Shown: positions 31,944-45,221, counted from the first letter of the stretch. The stretch: DNA of 64,000 nt from Voacanga thouarsii (GCA_026120185.1 JANUWF010001813.1:682001-746000), one strand, 5' to 3'. Numbers and translations: made by a program. Notes: generated by a model not told the origin, from the letters alone.

Positions 31944-33510
31944 TTATTAGAGATAATGAATCTCCACCAACTCAACAAATAGATTTGCATCCACTGATAG
32001 GAGAAAATAATTGAATAAAAGATAATGAGAGCAACCTGTAAATCTTAACCAAATCAAATAAAAAAAAAAAAGAGAGATTAATCTAGTGATCACCTAGACT
32101 TAAGAATAGTAGGTTTTGGATAATTTTGGCAAGTTAATAATTCACCATGATCATCATGATTTAAACTGTTTATAATAAAATAGGATCATATCAATCACTC
32201 AAAGCCTGTAAATGATTGATAGTAATTATGTTAAATTAGGATTTTTAATATTAGGATCATATATCATCACTCTATGATTAATTATGTAAGACTAAGATTG
32301 AGAGGATCATATCAATTACTTATCTATTGTAAGTGATTAGGATCTTCATGAATCACTCAAATATTGTAAGTGATTGATGTTTTTTCTTTTTTGTACTCCA
32401 ACATAATAATACAAATATCTCTAGAGGCCATTAGATGCCTCAGAGGTCGAAGTACAATTTACACAATTATTTATTTTTAAACAAGTTCCTTTTTTTTTTT
32501 AATTTCTTTTTGGTACTAGAGCAGGTTGATCATTCTTTTATTAAATTTTATACGTGACAACCATATCTCTAAATGTGACTAATTTTGTCACTCTTCAATT
32601 CATCTCCACAAATTATCTTCTATGGCGCAAACAAATTATTGCCTTAATCGAAAGTCAAGATCTGTACGATCACTTCACAAGAGAAAGTGTATTACCAAAG
32701 ATATATACACTAGACTACATTGCAGAAAAACATATACGAAATCCAACTTATACTACATGGAAAAAATCTAATCTGATGCTACAAGGGTAGATCATTGACA
32801 CCCTTTTAGAAGCAGCACTCATATTTGTGGTTGGTCTTCAAACTACCATACAAGTTTGGGTTGGGCTCCAAAAGGCATATACCTAGGATTCTCAAGAATG
32901 AGAATTCACCATTACACAACAATTATTGTATCTCAAGGAGGGCACAAGCACCTCTTTTTTACATGCTCTCTTGAAAACCATGATTATTAAAGGTTCAATT
33001 TTAATTCATTTTGGATTGGTCTTTAGGTTTCTATTGTATGATTATACTTAGGTTTGTAATGTTATATGTGGTGATAATAAAAATTTGTATTTTGGGGTTA
33101 TTGTGTGTCAAATATTTGGTCATTCAAATTGGGTACCTTAATTTTTTAGTGAAAATTTGAGCTTTACATGTGTGATATTAGGGTAATACTAGAAATTTGC
33201 ATACCTTTAATCAAAATGTGTTTCGTATCAACATATTAGAATGTTGTATGGTTTCATGAAGGCAAGGTGTGATGCTCTTTATCTAGCAAAAAAAAGAAAA
33301 AAAAATGTGTGATGCTCTTGATTTTTTTGTTGAAACTTTGCACTTTGTTTTCTCAATTTATCCATATCTATGTTAGAGATAATGAATCTCCATCAACTCA
33401 ACAAATAGATTTTCATACCACTGATAGCGAGAGAAAAATCGAATAAGGATGGCAACCTACAACTTTTAACCAAATATAATCCAAAAGAGAGATCAATATA
33501 ATGATCAAAA
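31944..33510 (+). mobile_element. Degenerate, deleted copia element
   Basis: Direct repeats start at 31944 (TATTAGAGATAATGAATCTCC) and 33373 (TGTTAGAGATAATGAATCTCC) and stay alignable for about 130 bp; they look like the starts of the two LTRs, the right one truncated or diverged. Between them are a primer-binding-like site TGGTACTAGAGCAGG (32511-32525) and a gag fragment. No pol is present. Right limit not fixed. Confidence 0.6.
32554..32975 (+). pseudogene. copia gag fragment
   Basis: Open frame 32554-32790 (MTTISLNVTNFVTLQFIS, then NYLLWRKQIIALIESQDLYDH) has the usual copia Gag start with the LxxxNYxLWxxQ motif. Beyond the stop, similarity goes on in the same region (IIDTLLEAALI, QQLLYLKEGTSTSFLHAL) with further stops to about 32975. 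It lies 30 bp after a primer-binding-like site, as expected for gag of elements with a short leader. Only the N-terminal half of gag remains. Confidence 0.7.
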
Positions 33511-35974
33511 TCAATCAAGCACCTCTTGACATACAATAAAAGAGGTGCTTATATCCTTCTTGAGAAACTTTAAGGACTAGTTTGGGAGTTTAGGAGAGAA
33601 AAGAAAATAAGGTAATTTTTAAATTAGGAGAGAAAGAAAGAGAAGAGAATGTGAAGTAATTTATGTTTAACGTTGTGTGGAAGTTTAGGAGAGAAAAAAA
33701 AAAAGAATTTTTTTATTTGGAAGTTTGGAGAAAAGAGAAATTATATAAATCAATTTACCAAAACACCCTTATGTAATAACTCATTTGATTCATTATTTAT
33801 GTTATTATAATTGATTGTCTTTTTTCTTTTTTTTCCCCTATATTCTTCACTTGATAATTTTCATTTTTTGCAATTTACCCAACCAAATCAGTGTTTTCTT
33901 CTTTAAAAAAAAAATTACTGAGAGGAAAAAATAAAAAATTTGAGTGAATTCCTTGTTAATATGCTTCTTGATGAGATTCAACTTCATCAAAGACAAGATT
34001 CAGTGAATTCTCTTACTTATGAAGCCAAATAGCTACCCAGTTAAAAAAAAAAAAAGCTCTCAATAGTTTTTGGATATTACGCTCTTATGTAGAAATCTAT
34101 CGTCAAGGGAATTTAGGCCTTTCTACCAGGCTCAGGACAACTTGGTTATTGCTTTGTGCTACAAAATTGCACAATTTGCATGCAGTCAACTTAGCAACTG
34201 TCATGGATTGAACAAAGTAGTAATAAGCAACTGCGAAAAATACCATAAATATTAAATCCATTTCTGTTCCACAAGATGCACATAACCTTAACTCATAATC
34301 CAATCCATATTTTACTCCAATTATAATTGGCTCATGAGGATTATATAAAACCTATACTCCAAAAAGTTTGCAACCAAAATGTATCGAAGCATATTTTAAT
34401 TGGAAAAAAAAACGAGAAGGACTACTCAAGGGTGACATCTCTATTCCACTAATTTGTGTAGTATTCTTTTAGAAGTATCTAAAATTTAAGATTATACAAC
34501 AAACAATAAGTTCATCATTCCACCAACAAACACTGACTGCTTCTAGGACTATGTCCAACAAACAATAACTATCACTCTTTTCTATCTAGCAGCCTTAGAC
34601 ATAAATTGTATTTTCTAAACATAAATAAAGGTCAAAGCAGAATAGAAACTTAAAGAACACTCATACTACAGGAACTAATTCCAAATCTAAACTATGAATT
34701 CTAACTTGTTTTGTCAAAATTAGGCACTAAAGGATTAACTATGATATGCACAAATATGTCATTCGGTGCTTGCTTTCACTTGACCATAAACAGTATACCC
34801 CAAATTCACAATTTGCAGTCAAAGCTAAGAATTCACCATTCATTCCCACTTCAATCCATAATATTCCATTAAGCTATGTTGATTTTGTAATCTAGAAGGC
34901 TAAATACTAACCCGCTATCAGTTGTGCCAAAAACAAGAAATAAAATTCTATTTCTCAATAAATGCAAGAACACCATAAAATGAAAGGGGGGGAAAATTCA
35001 TGCATTAACATGCCCTGCCTAAGCTGAAAATTTAGGTCCATAAGTGATACACTGAAAAATTGCCCAATTATCATTAAGGCACAAGCTAATTGCTTCAAGA
35101 AACAAATGCAGTATCAAATAAGCGAATTATTGAAACCCTGGACCTTCTAGTACAGGGCAGTTAAAATACAATAAAAAGCCATTACAATTCAGATCATAAA
35201 TTACTTAGAAAAATCTTCTCAAGTCAAATGGTTGAAGCTATGATGATAAACTTCACAGCAATGGAAGGCCAGATGAAGAAATGATGAATACTGGAACTAA
35301 ATCAAAGTACAAAAAGTGTAACAAAACAAGCTATCAAAATTCTAAGCTTCTTTTTTTTTTTTTTTAACTTTTCTTTATCAAAATCCAGATGATTTTGTCT
35401 TTGGATCTAAAAATATAGCCACTTCTAGTCAAAATAAATACATAGAGAATTCAAAATTCATATAACATAGAAAAACCCAATCCAGATATAACACAACATC
35501 CATAGAAGAAGTGATGACAAACAGTCAAAATAATACAAATCAACTCTTAACTTTAACCTCAACATAATTAGAATCCAAACCCAATATAATGTAAAGTAAG
35601 ACAAACTTACATATTTTTTTTAACCTGAAGCATGAAGATGGATACCTTTTAGAAAACTAAGTTAGCACTAAATAAGTTACAATTATATTACATTTATGGT
35701 ATAGAAGATTAGTTACAACAAAAGGCACCTTTAACTGCATTGTCTAAATCAACTACATTGTATCTATTAGTGTGATAATGGTAGTTGGGAGGAAACTAGA
35801 AAGTTCAAGTGAACACATTGTACAAAAACATCAAAGGATCATGACATTCTATATAATACTCTTCCCAGATCAATAAAAAATAATTAGAACTTTACAAGTA
35901 TTGCATCTAAGCTCTCAAAAATATAGACATCCTAGTGTACAGAATGTTCAATCAGGTGCAATTAAATGCATCCA

Positions 35975-36935
35975 TCATCTTGAATAAAGTATTCTTTCTC
36001 CTTTTGCATGAACAACCAAAAAATCCCATGATTTACTCAAATTTTGAATAAGAAATAAATAGCATTCATTAATAGACTCAGAATCAACCCCAATAGCAAC
36101 CAATTCAATAAAAATCTTCTCTTTTGAGTACATATATTGCCTAGATGTTTCAAGCACATAATTTCCCTCTCTAGTAGCCTCAATCACATTTTTTAAGAGC
36201 TGAAATTCATCATCATCTGAAACTTTCCTTTTCTTACCTTGTTTTGCATTTTTTGTTGGTAATTGGGATCCAATCTTAGCTACCTTCTCTTTGGTCCCTT
36301 TTGATGTAGCATTAAAAGCTTCTAATGATATCTCATTCCGAGAAAGTAGCTGATCAATTTCTTCTATTTGTTGCCCAGTAGATTCATTTGCGCCCAGCTC
36401 TTTTACCTTTCTTTAGCTATTATAGCTCCCTCCCCAATGGCACAATCCTTGACAAAAAGTTCTTCCAAGCTTTCATAGTTATTTATGGGTCTAATTCTCC
36501 ATTTTTTAGTGTCAAGCTTTTCCTGAAAATAATTAAGATTACATCACAAACTATTAAATAAATTATCATTCAACTTTATAGTACAAGATACAAACATAAT
36601 AAGATTTAAAAAAAATCAGATGTTCTCACCTTTATGAGCTCCTCCCAAACCTTCGGTTCAACAGTCCAAAGTTTTGTTTGAGGATTCCATACTAATTTAC
36701 TTAGCCTATTGTTCTTGAAAATATTGTAATGCTCATTGAAGTGCTCTTTGAATGTCTTTATTTTGTTCTTCAAGTGTGCTTTTGTAAAGTCCATGCCAAG
36801 TGTTGTCTTTAACTCTTGTATCACGTTGTTATATGTTGTTAAAGTAAATGTCCCATCGACGCGATTTTCTTCATATAGTTGGTTAAGTAATGCTTGAATA
36901 TAAGTAACATCTATAACTTGACTCCATTTCAACAT
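35975..36935 (-). pseudogene. Harbinger ORF1: Myb/SANT-like DNA-binding protein
   Basis: Exon 1 (about 36935-36630) encodes a Myb/SANT-like domain of the Harbinger accessory type: NRVDGTFTLTTYNNVIQEL, then LKNKIKTFKEHFNEHYNIF and WNPQTKLWTVEPKVWEELIK. A donor AAAG|GTGAGA at 36630/36629 and an acceptor TTTTCAG at about 36525-36523 lead to exon 2, EKLDTKKWRIRPINNYESLE, then a frameshift near 36415, a Lys-rich stretch and the last open piece 36187-35975 (YVLETSRQYMYSKEKIFIEL). The protein would bind the element ends together with the transposase. A frameshift and several out-of-phase stretches suggest decay. The first Met shown may not be the true start. Confidence 0.78.
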
Positions 36936-37326
36936 TTCCTTCTTAACTCCTCTTGCTTCATTTTTTTTTTTTTTTCGGGGGCGAGGGAAGCTATACTATA
37001 CAAAGAATGATGCAAATTAATTATAAAAATGAGCTAAAACTGAAGCACTTCTCCATATACATTTCTCCTTTTGAGCTTACAAAAGTTATAGAGATATACA
37101 TACATCATGTACTCAAAACATGTTTAAATAAAAACAACAAAATATTACAATATAAGAGAGAGTTAAGATGAAAACTCTCATATCTTTACAACAAGGGTAA
37201 ATGGAATATCAATTATTTAGTAAGAACTAAATATGTCTGTTCCAATGAATATAATTTATATATAGTCATTTCATAAAAAAGAGAACAATATTACATAACC
37301 AAAATAGTCAACTATGAATATTTTTT

Positions 37327-38640
37327 TTATATATAATCATTCCATATATTAATAACTATATTATTTCTTAACAATTCTCCTTGTGAGGAATCTTCTTCCA
37401 AAGGTATTTGAGCACAAGTTTCTTCCAGATGAACATTATTTTCCAACTGTTTATCCACCTCACTTAAATAGTCAATATCCGAATCTACTTCTATTAAAAA
37501 GTAATGTAAAATGCAACAAACAAGCACAATTTTTTATTGTGTCAACATTGTAATTGGATTGATTTTCTCCTATGATTGGAAATCATTTCTTTAGAACACC
37601 AAAAGACTTTTCAATTGCGTTTCATGCTTGTGCATGCCGAAGATTAAATAGCTCTAGTAGTTTTCTAGGGCTCAATTGCCATGCTCTTTAACATGGTATC
37701 ATACACCTCTATATGGAGTGAGAATCTTACTTTGCATGAAACCATCATCAACAAAGTAATATTTTCGTATTATCACAATTTGAATTAGAATATTATAATT
37801 TAGTAAACAACCACATAAATATTTAAAAGACAAAAATTATCTTCAGGGATAATTAACTTATCCTCCCTTTTAAGTGCATTTTTTATTATTCATGAATTTG
37901 ATGCAATTCCCTTCCAACCAGGTAAAACATATGTGACTTTTAAATCAAAAAAGCACGCAACTAGTACATTCATCGTGGGATGCTACTTCCTACGACGATA
38001 CCTTAGTGCATCAACACTAGAAACCTTAACTCGAATATGCGTTCCATCGATTGCTCCCATACAATCTTATAATTTTCTATATTGTGAAACATTAAATCAG
38101 CCAAAACTTTTTAATATTCAGATATTACTATCACAAAAACTTCACCTTAAAGTATGGATAAAATTGTTTACCTTGAAGTATTTCTGAAGGGGCTTTTGAT
38201 CCATTGGAGTGTCAAAGAAATCAATCTTCCATTGATATAAATGCCTTTAGCACTCTATGAAAGTGACGGCTTATTATTTCACTTGATTGATGATTAAAAA
38301 AAATGATAGAGTACTAGTTTTGGCCAGCATAGCTACTAGATGGAGGAATTTAGCAACTTCCTTTTCTATAGTTGTTCTTTGTATAGGTAGAAGTCCACCA
38401 TTATCTTTATAACAATTCACATAAATTTAAAAAAGTTTATGATTTCATACAAATAACCTTACTTACATGTCCATGTCCATTTGTCCTAAGTTGCATTAGG
38501 ATTTCATCTCTAACTACATGATGTTCCTCAGAAGTATAACCTATAGGTCGATCAACATAATTGCTACTTTGAGATGCCAAAAACTTGGTGACATGACATA
38601 TCACTTCAACCCTGACTTCTCTCATGCAAACACAATTCTT
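37327..38640 (-). pseudogene. Harbinger DDE transposase (DDE_Tnp_4 type), inactivated
   Basis: Read on the minus strand. The first catalytic Asp is in MGAIDGTHIRVKV (about 38066-38028), followed by ALRYRRRK, HPTMNVLVACFFDLKVTYVL and PGWKGIAS. At the usual GSASDSR position the sequence is ASNS followed by a stop, so the second Asp is Asn. NAIEKSFGVLK (about 37622-37590) has the catalytic Glu. Open pieces 38625-38437 (N-terminal helix-turn-helix side) and 37527-37327 (C-terminus) frame it. Multiple stops and the lost Asp show it is dead. It would cut the element at TAA target sites. Confidence 0.82.
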
Positions 38641-39635
38641 CTAAATCGCTATTTTCTTCCATATCCATATAAATTATTATTCCAAATGTATAGTTAGGAT
38701 GTACATCCATTGAGAATATAAAAATTATGTTTTGACATTTTTTATTCTGATTAATAAAACTAATATTGTAGTAACAATAACATTAATTTGAAATAAATTA
38801 GATAAGACAATAAATAAGTAAACAACAATAAAAGTAGGACAATTATAATAAATGCTCAAACATGAAAAGAAATACAAGTGTAGTATTTTTTTTATTTTAT
38901 TTTAATTGTTTATGGAGCAGCACTATTTTTTTTTTTTTTAATATATCCCTTGTGATAGCACATTTCCTATGTGAGTGAACCAGAGAACACTATACTACAG
39001 TATGAAACAAGCTTCTAATCCTGTTATGTAAAAGTAATTAATTAATGGAAAGACACCATAGGAAGGTTTGAAATGAAAGTATCAAGCTTTCTAATCTTGT
39101 TCAGAAAAAAGAACCCTTATGTGATAGTCACATGCCAAATATAAACTCTAGAAAATAGTGTCTGAAGGAGGAGCACATTAAAATCAAGAAAGCTGAGTAA
39201 AATGTGGATGGCTTACTGCCTATGCTTCTCCAAAATCTCAATTTACAAGAAACTATGTGTCCTAATTCACTAGGCTATGGAAGGGAAAACAAGGCAATTG
39301 GTAATTTTCACAATAAGATGATTTTAACAGCTTAATTTCTAAGTAATTTCAGGCTGGAGAGTAGGCATGCTTTGGAATGTTCTACTCTTTAACTATCACT
39401 GCAATATCTACCAGGCTCTGTTAAACTAATAATCATAGAATTAGGCATGTTTTATATGTTAAGTGGACTAATATGCATGTGTTTTATGTTAAGTGGACTA
39501 ATATTTACTTATTGATCTGTCAGCTAGTACATTCTTAAAACGATTTCTTAACTTCTTTGCTTCATCAATATTCTAGATCATCAATTAATCCCTTTACAAA
39601 CATAACTTATAGTCTGCTAATTTCAACTGTGAAGA

Positions 39636-39902
39636 TTGTCTACTTCGATGAATACGAAAGCGTATTATAGTGGTTCTCAATTTCTTGTTGTTTTCTTTTT
39701 GCTGCTTAGCTTTCCTCAACATGAATGCAAATCATATAATGCTCTCTCAGTGATTGATCTTTTCACTGAAATAGGAGTAATATGCATTTTCCTTAAAACA
39801 TTTGCAATCATTTCGTATCTTCTACCCTCCATATCCCAAGTGGGCTTGAAAAACTATGCAGTAGTGGACATATTAGAGTTATCAAAGGTGGTAAATTTAT
39901 GA
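39636..39902 (+). CDS. Uncharacterised hydrophobic 88-residue frame
   Basis: Lies inside the Harbinger element on the opposite strand to its genes. Residues 13-27 form a hydrophobic stretch (FLVVFFLLLSFP) followed by a Cys, like a signal peptide, and there is a second hydrophobic block (ICIFLKTFAIISYLL). It might be the first exon of a captured secreted-protein gene, since the end is near a TCAAAG|GTGGTA donor-like site, but no family was recognised. Chance is quite possible. Confidence 0.2.
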   Translation: MSTSMNTKAYYSGSQFLVVFFLLLSFPQHECKSYNALSVIDLFTEIGVICIFLKTFAIISYLLPSISQVGLKNYAVVDILELSKVVNL

Positions 39903-41220
39903 CTTTAGTTTTGTTTCTTTGTACTCTTATCTGCATAAACCCTTTTAAGTTTCGTTCAAAGAAGGTATTGGCAAGAGATAGTGACCAGGTGTTAAAACCA
40001 CAACAGAATGATATGTCGTGTTTTTTTTTTTTTTTTTGGAGGGGATATATGTTAGACAATGGTGAATTACAGACTGCATTCTGCATCAACAGAGGCTAAT
40101 AGCTGAATCTGATCTGATTCAAAGAATAGCTCAAAATGTGAGAGAGTATTTTGATTAAATACAACCGAACCCTCAAATCCATTTTCTTGATTAAAGAATA
40201 ATATTCAACCAAATCCTCAAATCCTTCTGTGAAGCTACCAAAAAAATGAAAGGAAGTATTCGGAATAATAACTATAGAAGATGTCATCGAAGAGCTACTT
40301 CAAAGTAAGAAATCATCTATTATATACTATAAAGACTATTCCAATTTAAATGTATGCTGCCACCCAAAATAACAAAACATAAAAATATAAATGAAAAAAA
40401 AAGGACATGCTCTGCTTTGTATTAGTTTTCTCTTATTTGGCTCGGAAAGCAACAAAGGCATCATAACAAACATTAAAAAGAAAAAAAAAATCATTGTCAC
40501 CTTCATTGTTGCACAATATAGATGGTGTAATGAAGATTATGGAGCTGGTTTTGAGATAAAGTGCAAAAATAGAAATTTGATGCAAAATAATGCAACGGTT
40601 TAGACTTCAATAATAGAACTTTGTAAATCCATCTTCAGCATATTATAGGGGAAAGAATCAATTTTTTATCATCTAAGAAGGAAACTATGTTTTGTAAAGT
40701 TGTAAAATTACCTGACAAGAAGTCATTAATTTTGCAAGAGAGGAGATGGTGGGAGACACAAGAATCAGGGAAGAAATTGAAGAAAATGCTTTATTTCAAA
40801 GAGGACATGAAAGGGAATAAAAACTGTTAACTGTTATTAGGAATAAAATTGTTATTAAAAAAATTAAAATTATTAGGATCCACTCGTTTCTCTCCGTTCT
40901 TGGAGGGAAGGAATTCTGAGCATAAGATTGATCTCACGTCACTCCATTTCTCTTTTTCTTTCCCTCAAAACTCCCCCAAATGAGAGGAAGGAAGGCAATT
41001 CTCTCCACTTCTCTTCTTTTCTTTCCTTTTTGGAACTCCCAAACTAGACCTAATTGTTGTCTGATGGTGAATTCATGTTAAAAATCCTAGGCATATGCCG
41101 CTTAGAGTCGGTCCCAAACTTGTTTGGCCATTTGAAGCCCAACCCCAAGTCCAAGTGCTGCTTCTAAAAAAGAGCACGTAATCAAACAATAAAAGGCCTA
41201 TTAAAATAATCTTCAGACAA

Positions 41221-41490
41221 ATCATATTTCTTGGGACGACACTCACAAATTTTCAAAACTCTTTTTTATATCTTCTAGCTAATATCTATCAGAATATTCT
41301 TTGGATGGAAATCATATTCCTTATGACGACACTCGCAACTTCATAAAATTCATTTTAAGTCTTCTAACTAATACCTATCAGAATAATCCTCGAACTGAAA
41401 TCATATTTCTTTTGATGACACACAATTTCACATAAATCTTTTTACTTCTTCTAGCCAATTCTTATCAAAGAAATCCTCAAATGGAAATCC
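41221..41490 (+). repeat. 90-bp tandem repeat, three copies
   Basis: ATCATATT starts at 41221, 41311 and 41401, exactly 90 bp apart; each unit continues with a GACGACACTC-like block, a CTTCTAGCTAAT-like block and TATCAGAATA-like block. Lies just left of the gypsy pol remnant, probably in its leader or LTR. Confidence 0.85.
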
Positions 41491-41757
41491 AGCGCCAGTT
41501 CCATTCTGTTCCATCCTGTTTCACCAATTTTTTATCATCTCGAAGTTCGTGCAACTAGTGCATGACCGGCGCCGATTCCTCTGTCCCAGCCGACGCCGCC
41601 TCTAATCTGTTTCACGACATTTTTAATTCGTTTTAGCCCAAAAATCTGAAATAATGAACAAAATACCTTTCCAAAGGTAAAATCTCAAATATGAAGGAAT
41701 ATGACTAGCTATTGAATAAAATGTATCACAAAAGAACCTCAAATAACTAGAAAAAAT
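41491..41757. other. Non-coding stretch with CCGGCGCC motif before gypsy pol
   Basis: Contains CAGCGCCAG (about 41491), GACCGGCGCCGATTC (41562-41576) and GCCGACGCCGCC (about 41589). No gene. Confidence 0.4.
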
Positions 41758-44008
41758 ATGATTAATTTAGCCCCTATCACTCTTCATAGGGAAAAACTAT
41801 ATACTAATTTTGATGAATGTTCTTTTTGTTTGGAAAAGATCACATTTCTTGGTTATGTAGTGAGTTCACAAGGAATTGAAGTAGATGAAAAGAAGGTGAG
41901 AGCTATTCAAGAATGGCCAACCAAGAACCATAACCGGAGTGAAGAGTTTTTATGGTCTTGCTAGTTTCTATAGAAGGTTTATTAAAAACTTTAGTACCAC
42001 AACCACTCCCTTGGCTGAAATTGTTAAGAAATTCATAGGGTTTAAATGGGAGAAAAGTCAAGAAAAAGCCTTTACCACCCTTAAAGAGAGGTTAAGCCAA
42101 GCTCTACTACTTTCTTTACTAAACTTTGAAAGAGCCTTTGAGGTGGAATGTGATGTGAGTGGGGTTGGTATAGGAGTCGTGCTTACTAAGACCAATGACC
42201 AATTGCCTATTTTAGCAAGAAACTCTCTGGAGAAACACTCAACTATTTAACCTTTGACAAAGAACTCTATGCCCTAGTGAGAACCTTGAACCATTAGAAA
42301 TATTACCTTCTTCCTAAAGAGTTTGTCATCTATACCAACCATTAATCCCTTAAACACCTTAAAGGGCAGCACAAATTAAACAAACGACATCCTAGATAGT
42401 TGAAATTCATAGCAGCTTTTCTATATGTCATTAAGTACAAGAAAAGGTAAGGAAAATGTCATGGCTGATGCACTCTCACGAAGGCATGCTTTTCTTTACT
42501 CTTTAAATGCTAGGCTACTTGGTTTTGTATTGTTGAAAGACTTGCATGTAAATGATGAGGATTTTGGTCCCATATTTCTTGCTTGTTAAAAGGGGTTCCT
42601 TTTGAAAGATTTTATAGGCATGAGGGATTTTTGTTTAAAGAATAAAAGCTTTGTGTGCCCAAGGGTTCAATTAGGTTGTTACTAGTTAAGGAAGTATATA
42701 GGGTAGGTTAATGGGACACTTTGGTATAGCCAAAACCCTTGATATTCTTCAAGAACATTTCTTTTGGCCCAAGATGAAAATGGATGTTGAAAAACATTAC
42801 AGACAATGGATTACTTATAAGAAAGCTAAGTCTATTTCCCTACCTTATGGACTATATACCTCTTTACCCATTCCTCTTGCACCTTAGGTTGATATCTCCA
42901 TGGACTTTATTTTAGATTTACCAAAAACCAAAAATGGAAAGGATTCCATATTTGTTGTGGTAGACTATTTTTCCAAGATGGCTCATTTCATATCTTGCTT
43001 GAAAACTAATGACGTGATTTTCATTGCAAATTTATTCTTCAAAGAAGTGGTGAGATTGTATAGGATTACAAATATTATTATCTCCGATAGGGATTATAAA
43101 TTTCTTAGTCATTTTTTGCGTGTTTTGTAGCATAAACTTGGTACTAATCTCTTATTTTCCATAGCTTGTCACCTTCAAATGGATGACCAAACCGAGGTGG
43201 TGAATAGGACACTCGCTCAACTTCTAAGAGCAATCATCAACAAGAACTTGAAGACTTGGGAGGATTGCCTACCTCTTATTGAATTTGCTTACAACCGTTC
43301 TATACATTCCACAACCTTGTATTCTCCTTTTGAAGTGGTCTATGGTTTTAATCCATTAACACCTTTAGATTTGTTACCTTTGCCAATAGGTGACCAAGTG
43401 AGCGATAACGGAGAAAAGAGGGCTGATAAGATAAAAGAACTCCATGCAAAAATTAAGGCCAACATTGCAAAGAAGAATGAAGAACTTGCCTTGGAGCAAA
43501 ATAAAGGACGCAAGAAAGTAATATTACAACCTAGAAATTGGGTTTGGGTTCATTTTCGCAAAGAAAGATTTCTAATGCAAAGAAGGACAAAACTTGATCC
43601 TAGGGGAGATGGACCTTTTAAAGTGCTTGCAAAATATGGGTTATTGCTTATAAACTTGACTTACCCAGTGATTATAATATTAGTGCTACCTTTAATGTTA
43701 GTGACTTGTCACCTTTTGATGTAGGTATTGAACATGATGATTCAAGGACGAATCCAATTCAAGAAAGGGGAAATGATAAGAATCCATGCTATCATGATGC
43801 TCGAATTCAAGAAGGGGGAAACATCAAACCACCAAATATTCAAGGACAAATGACAAAGGTTAGGCTCAAGAAATTCCAAGAAGGACTTCAAGGATTTATG
43901 AAGGTAAGTTTCGCGCATTTGAAACTGATCAAACCTCATATAGCATTGGAAGAAAATCAGGACCACGTGTTATGTCTGTTCAAATTTTATACGCAAACGA
44001 AGAGTTGA
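41758..44008 (+). pseudogene. Ty3/gypsy pol remnant (RT end, RNase H, integrase)
   Basis: Starts inside RT, so gag, protease and most of RT are missing. 41758-41964 encodes the RT end (FLGYVVSSQGIEVDEKKV), 41939-42250 the thumb and RNase H start (FYGLASFYRRFIKNF, AFEVECDVSGVGIGVVL). After stops, integrase is recognisable from about 42680: [20 protein letters not shown] (first Asp, 42903), [10 protein letters not shown] (second Asp), and DQTEVVNRTLAQLLRA (Glu). Frame 43179-43724 goes through the integrase C-terminal domain (AYNRSIHSTTLYSPFEVVYG). 43706-44008 is the polyprotein tail (DSRTNPIQERGND...MTKVRLKKFQEGL), as in chromovirus-type plant gypsy elements. Not functional. Confidence 0.85.
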
Positions 44009-44741
44009 GGAACCAACACAGTGAAGAACCGGTGCCTGATGAGAGTCCCGATCCAACACTGGCTCCATTCTGGACAAAACAGGGGAAGCAACAGAAACTA
44101 ACCGGCGCTAGCTAAAGTGCTTAGGACCGGCGTGGACTACACACAGGAATTCATTTGATCGCTCAGCAGATTTGGACCAGTGCCGACTGCAACCATGAAA
44201 TCAGTACCGGCTTACTTCAAGATTTCCTGGATTCAGCTGATTTTCTTTGTGTAATAGCTTAGTTAACTTACATTTTAATTTCCACAACTTTTATGTCGTT
44301 TTTAACTTATTTTTGGCATCCAAAGGCTGAGATTTAATCTCAATTACAATAGGTTAGTTGGATGCCTATATATATCATGTTATAACACTTTTATATCAAT
44401 ATTGAGATATAATCTAAGATTAAAGTTCATCTTTGAGAGATGATTCTTCTGGGTTCTTCCCTCAATTATCAAACTAATTCCTGGGTTTAGTTCTACCTAA
44501 GTTCAAGTCTTTAAAATCTTAAAGAGAATTCAAGTTGTAGCTCATGCTAAGGTCTCGGTTATTTGCTATTCCAAGGTTATATTTGGCTTCAAATTGAGTT
44601 CCTAGATCTCTTTATTCTAAGGGTTCTTGAATCAATCTTAATTTTAGGGTTCTTAGATATTAATCTAGTAGATCTAATTCCAATAGTTTTGAGGTTCTAA
44701 GTCTGTAGTTGTCTTAGGGTTGCAAGCTTTGGGTTAAACAT
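44009..44741 (+). repeat. Probable 3' LTR of the gypsy element
   Basis: Non-coding stretch between the end of the polyprotein (TGA 44006-44008) and the point at which CACTA coding sequence resumes (about 44743). Contains several CCGGCGC-type motifs (44017-44215) and a TATATATA-rich segment (44367-44380). Its partner LTR and start were not found, so limits are approximate. Confidence 0.45.
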
Positions 44742-44742
44742 G

Positions 44743-45221
44743 TCTATTTATTTCATTGTGATTGGTATGATCCAAGACCTGACATAGGAGTAAGAATTCA
44801 TCCTCAATACAAATTACTTGATTTTAATCCTAAGAAATTATGGAACAAATTTGAGCCATTTGCACCTACACATCAAGCAACCTAAGTGTATTTCGTACCA
44901 TATCCAAGTCCTAAGAAGGACACTGTAGATTAGTTGCATGTATATCATGTCACTACAAGATGAACGTTAGAAATGGCTATAATTGATTGTGCATTGCAAG
45001 AAAACAAAGTTTAAAATCTAAGTATTGATATTATGAATGATCCATTAAACAACCTAAGGGACCCAAACAACATTTATGAAGATGTGGATCCCTCTATTAA
45101 TGTTAGTTTGCAAGAGGAAGACCAAGAGTTGAAAAGTAGTATCGATGAATATAATATAGAAATATCTACTTCAATGTCAGAAGATGAACTAGATGACATT
45201 AAAGTAGATAGAGAATTTTGA
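44743..45221 (+). pseudogene. CACTA TNP2-associated C-terminal (DUF4216-like) fragment
   Basis: The plus-strand frame reads YLFHCDWYDPRPDIGVRIHP, QYKLLDFNPKKLWNKFEPFA and, after a stop, VYFVPYPSPKKDTVD, the pattern of the DUF4216 domain found at the C-terminus of plant CACTA transposases. Three stops interrupt it (about 44884, 44930, 44967). The tail 45033-45221 is an acidic open frame (PNNIYEDVDPSINVSLQEED) ending at TGA, as expected for the protein end. The N-terminal TNP2 catalytic region is not in the window; the frame is cut on the left by the gypsy LTR. Confidence 0.7.

Larger units (their letters stand above)
33574..41050 (-). mobile_element. PIF/Harbinger DNA transposon
   Basis: 7477 bp. 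Terminal inverted repeats GGACTAGTTTGGGAGTT (33574-33590) and, on the minus strand from 41050, GGTCTAGTTTGGGAGTT, 16 of 17 matching, flanked by TAA on both sides (33571-33573, 41051-41053), the 3-bp duplication expected for this superfamily. Purine-rich subterminal regions on both sides. Both characteristic genes are present on the minus strand: a Myb/SANT-like ORF1 and a DDE_Tnp_4-type transposase. The remainder (about 33600-35970 and 38650-41000) has no recognisable gene. Confidence 0.9.

Noticed and set aside
34070..34303. Short open frames on both strands inside the Harbinger element
   Set aside because: No recognisable motif, overlapping on opposite strands, not conserved with known Harbinger genes.
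44766..44778. ATTGGTATGATCC after the gypsy 3' part looked like a primer-binding site
   Set aside because: It is the CDWYDP coding block of the CACTA DUF4216-like fragment, continuous with downstream codons.
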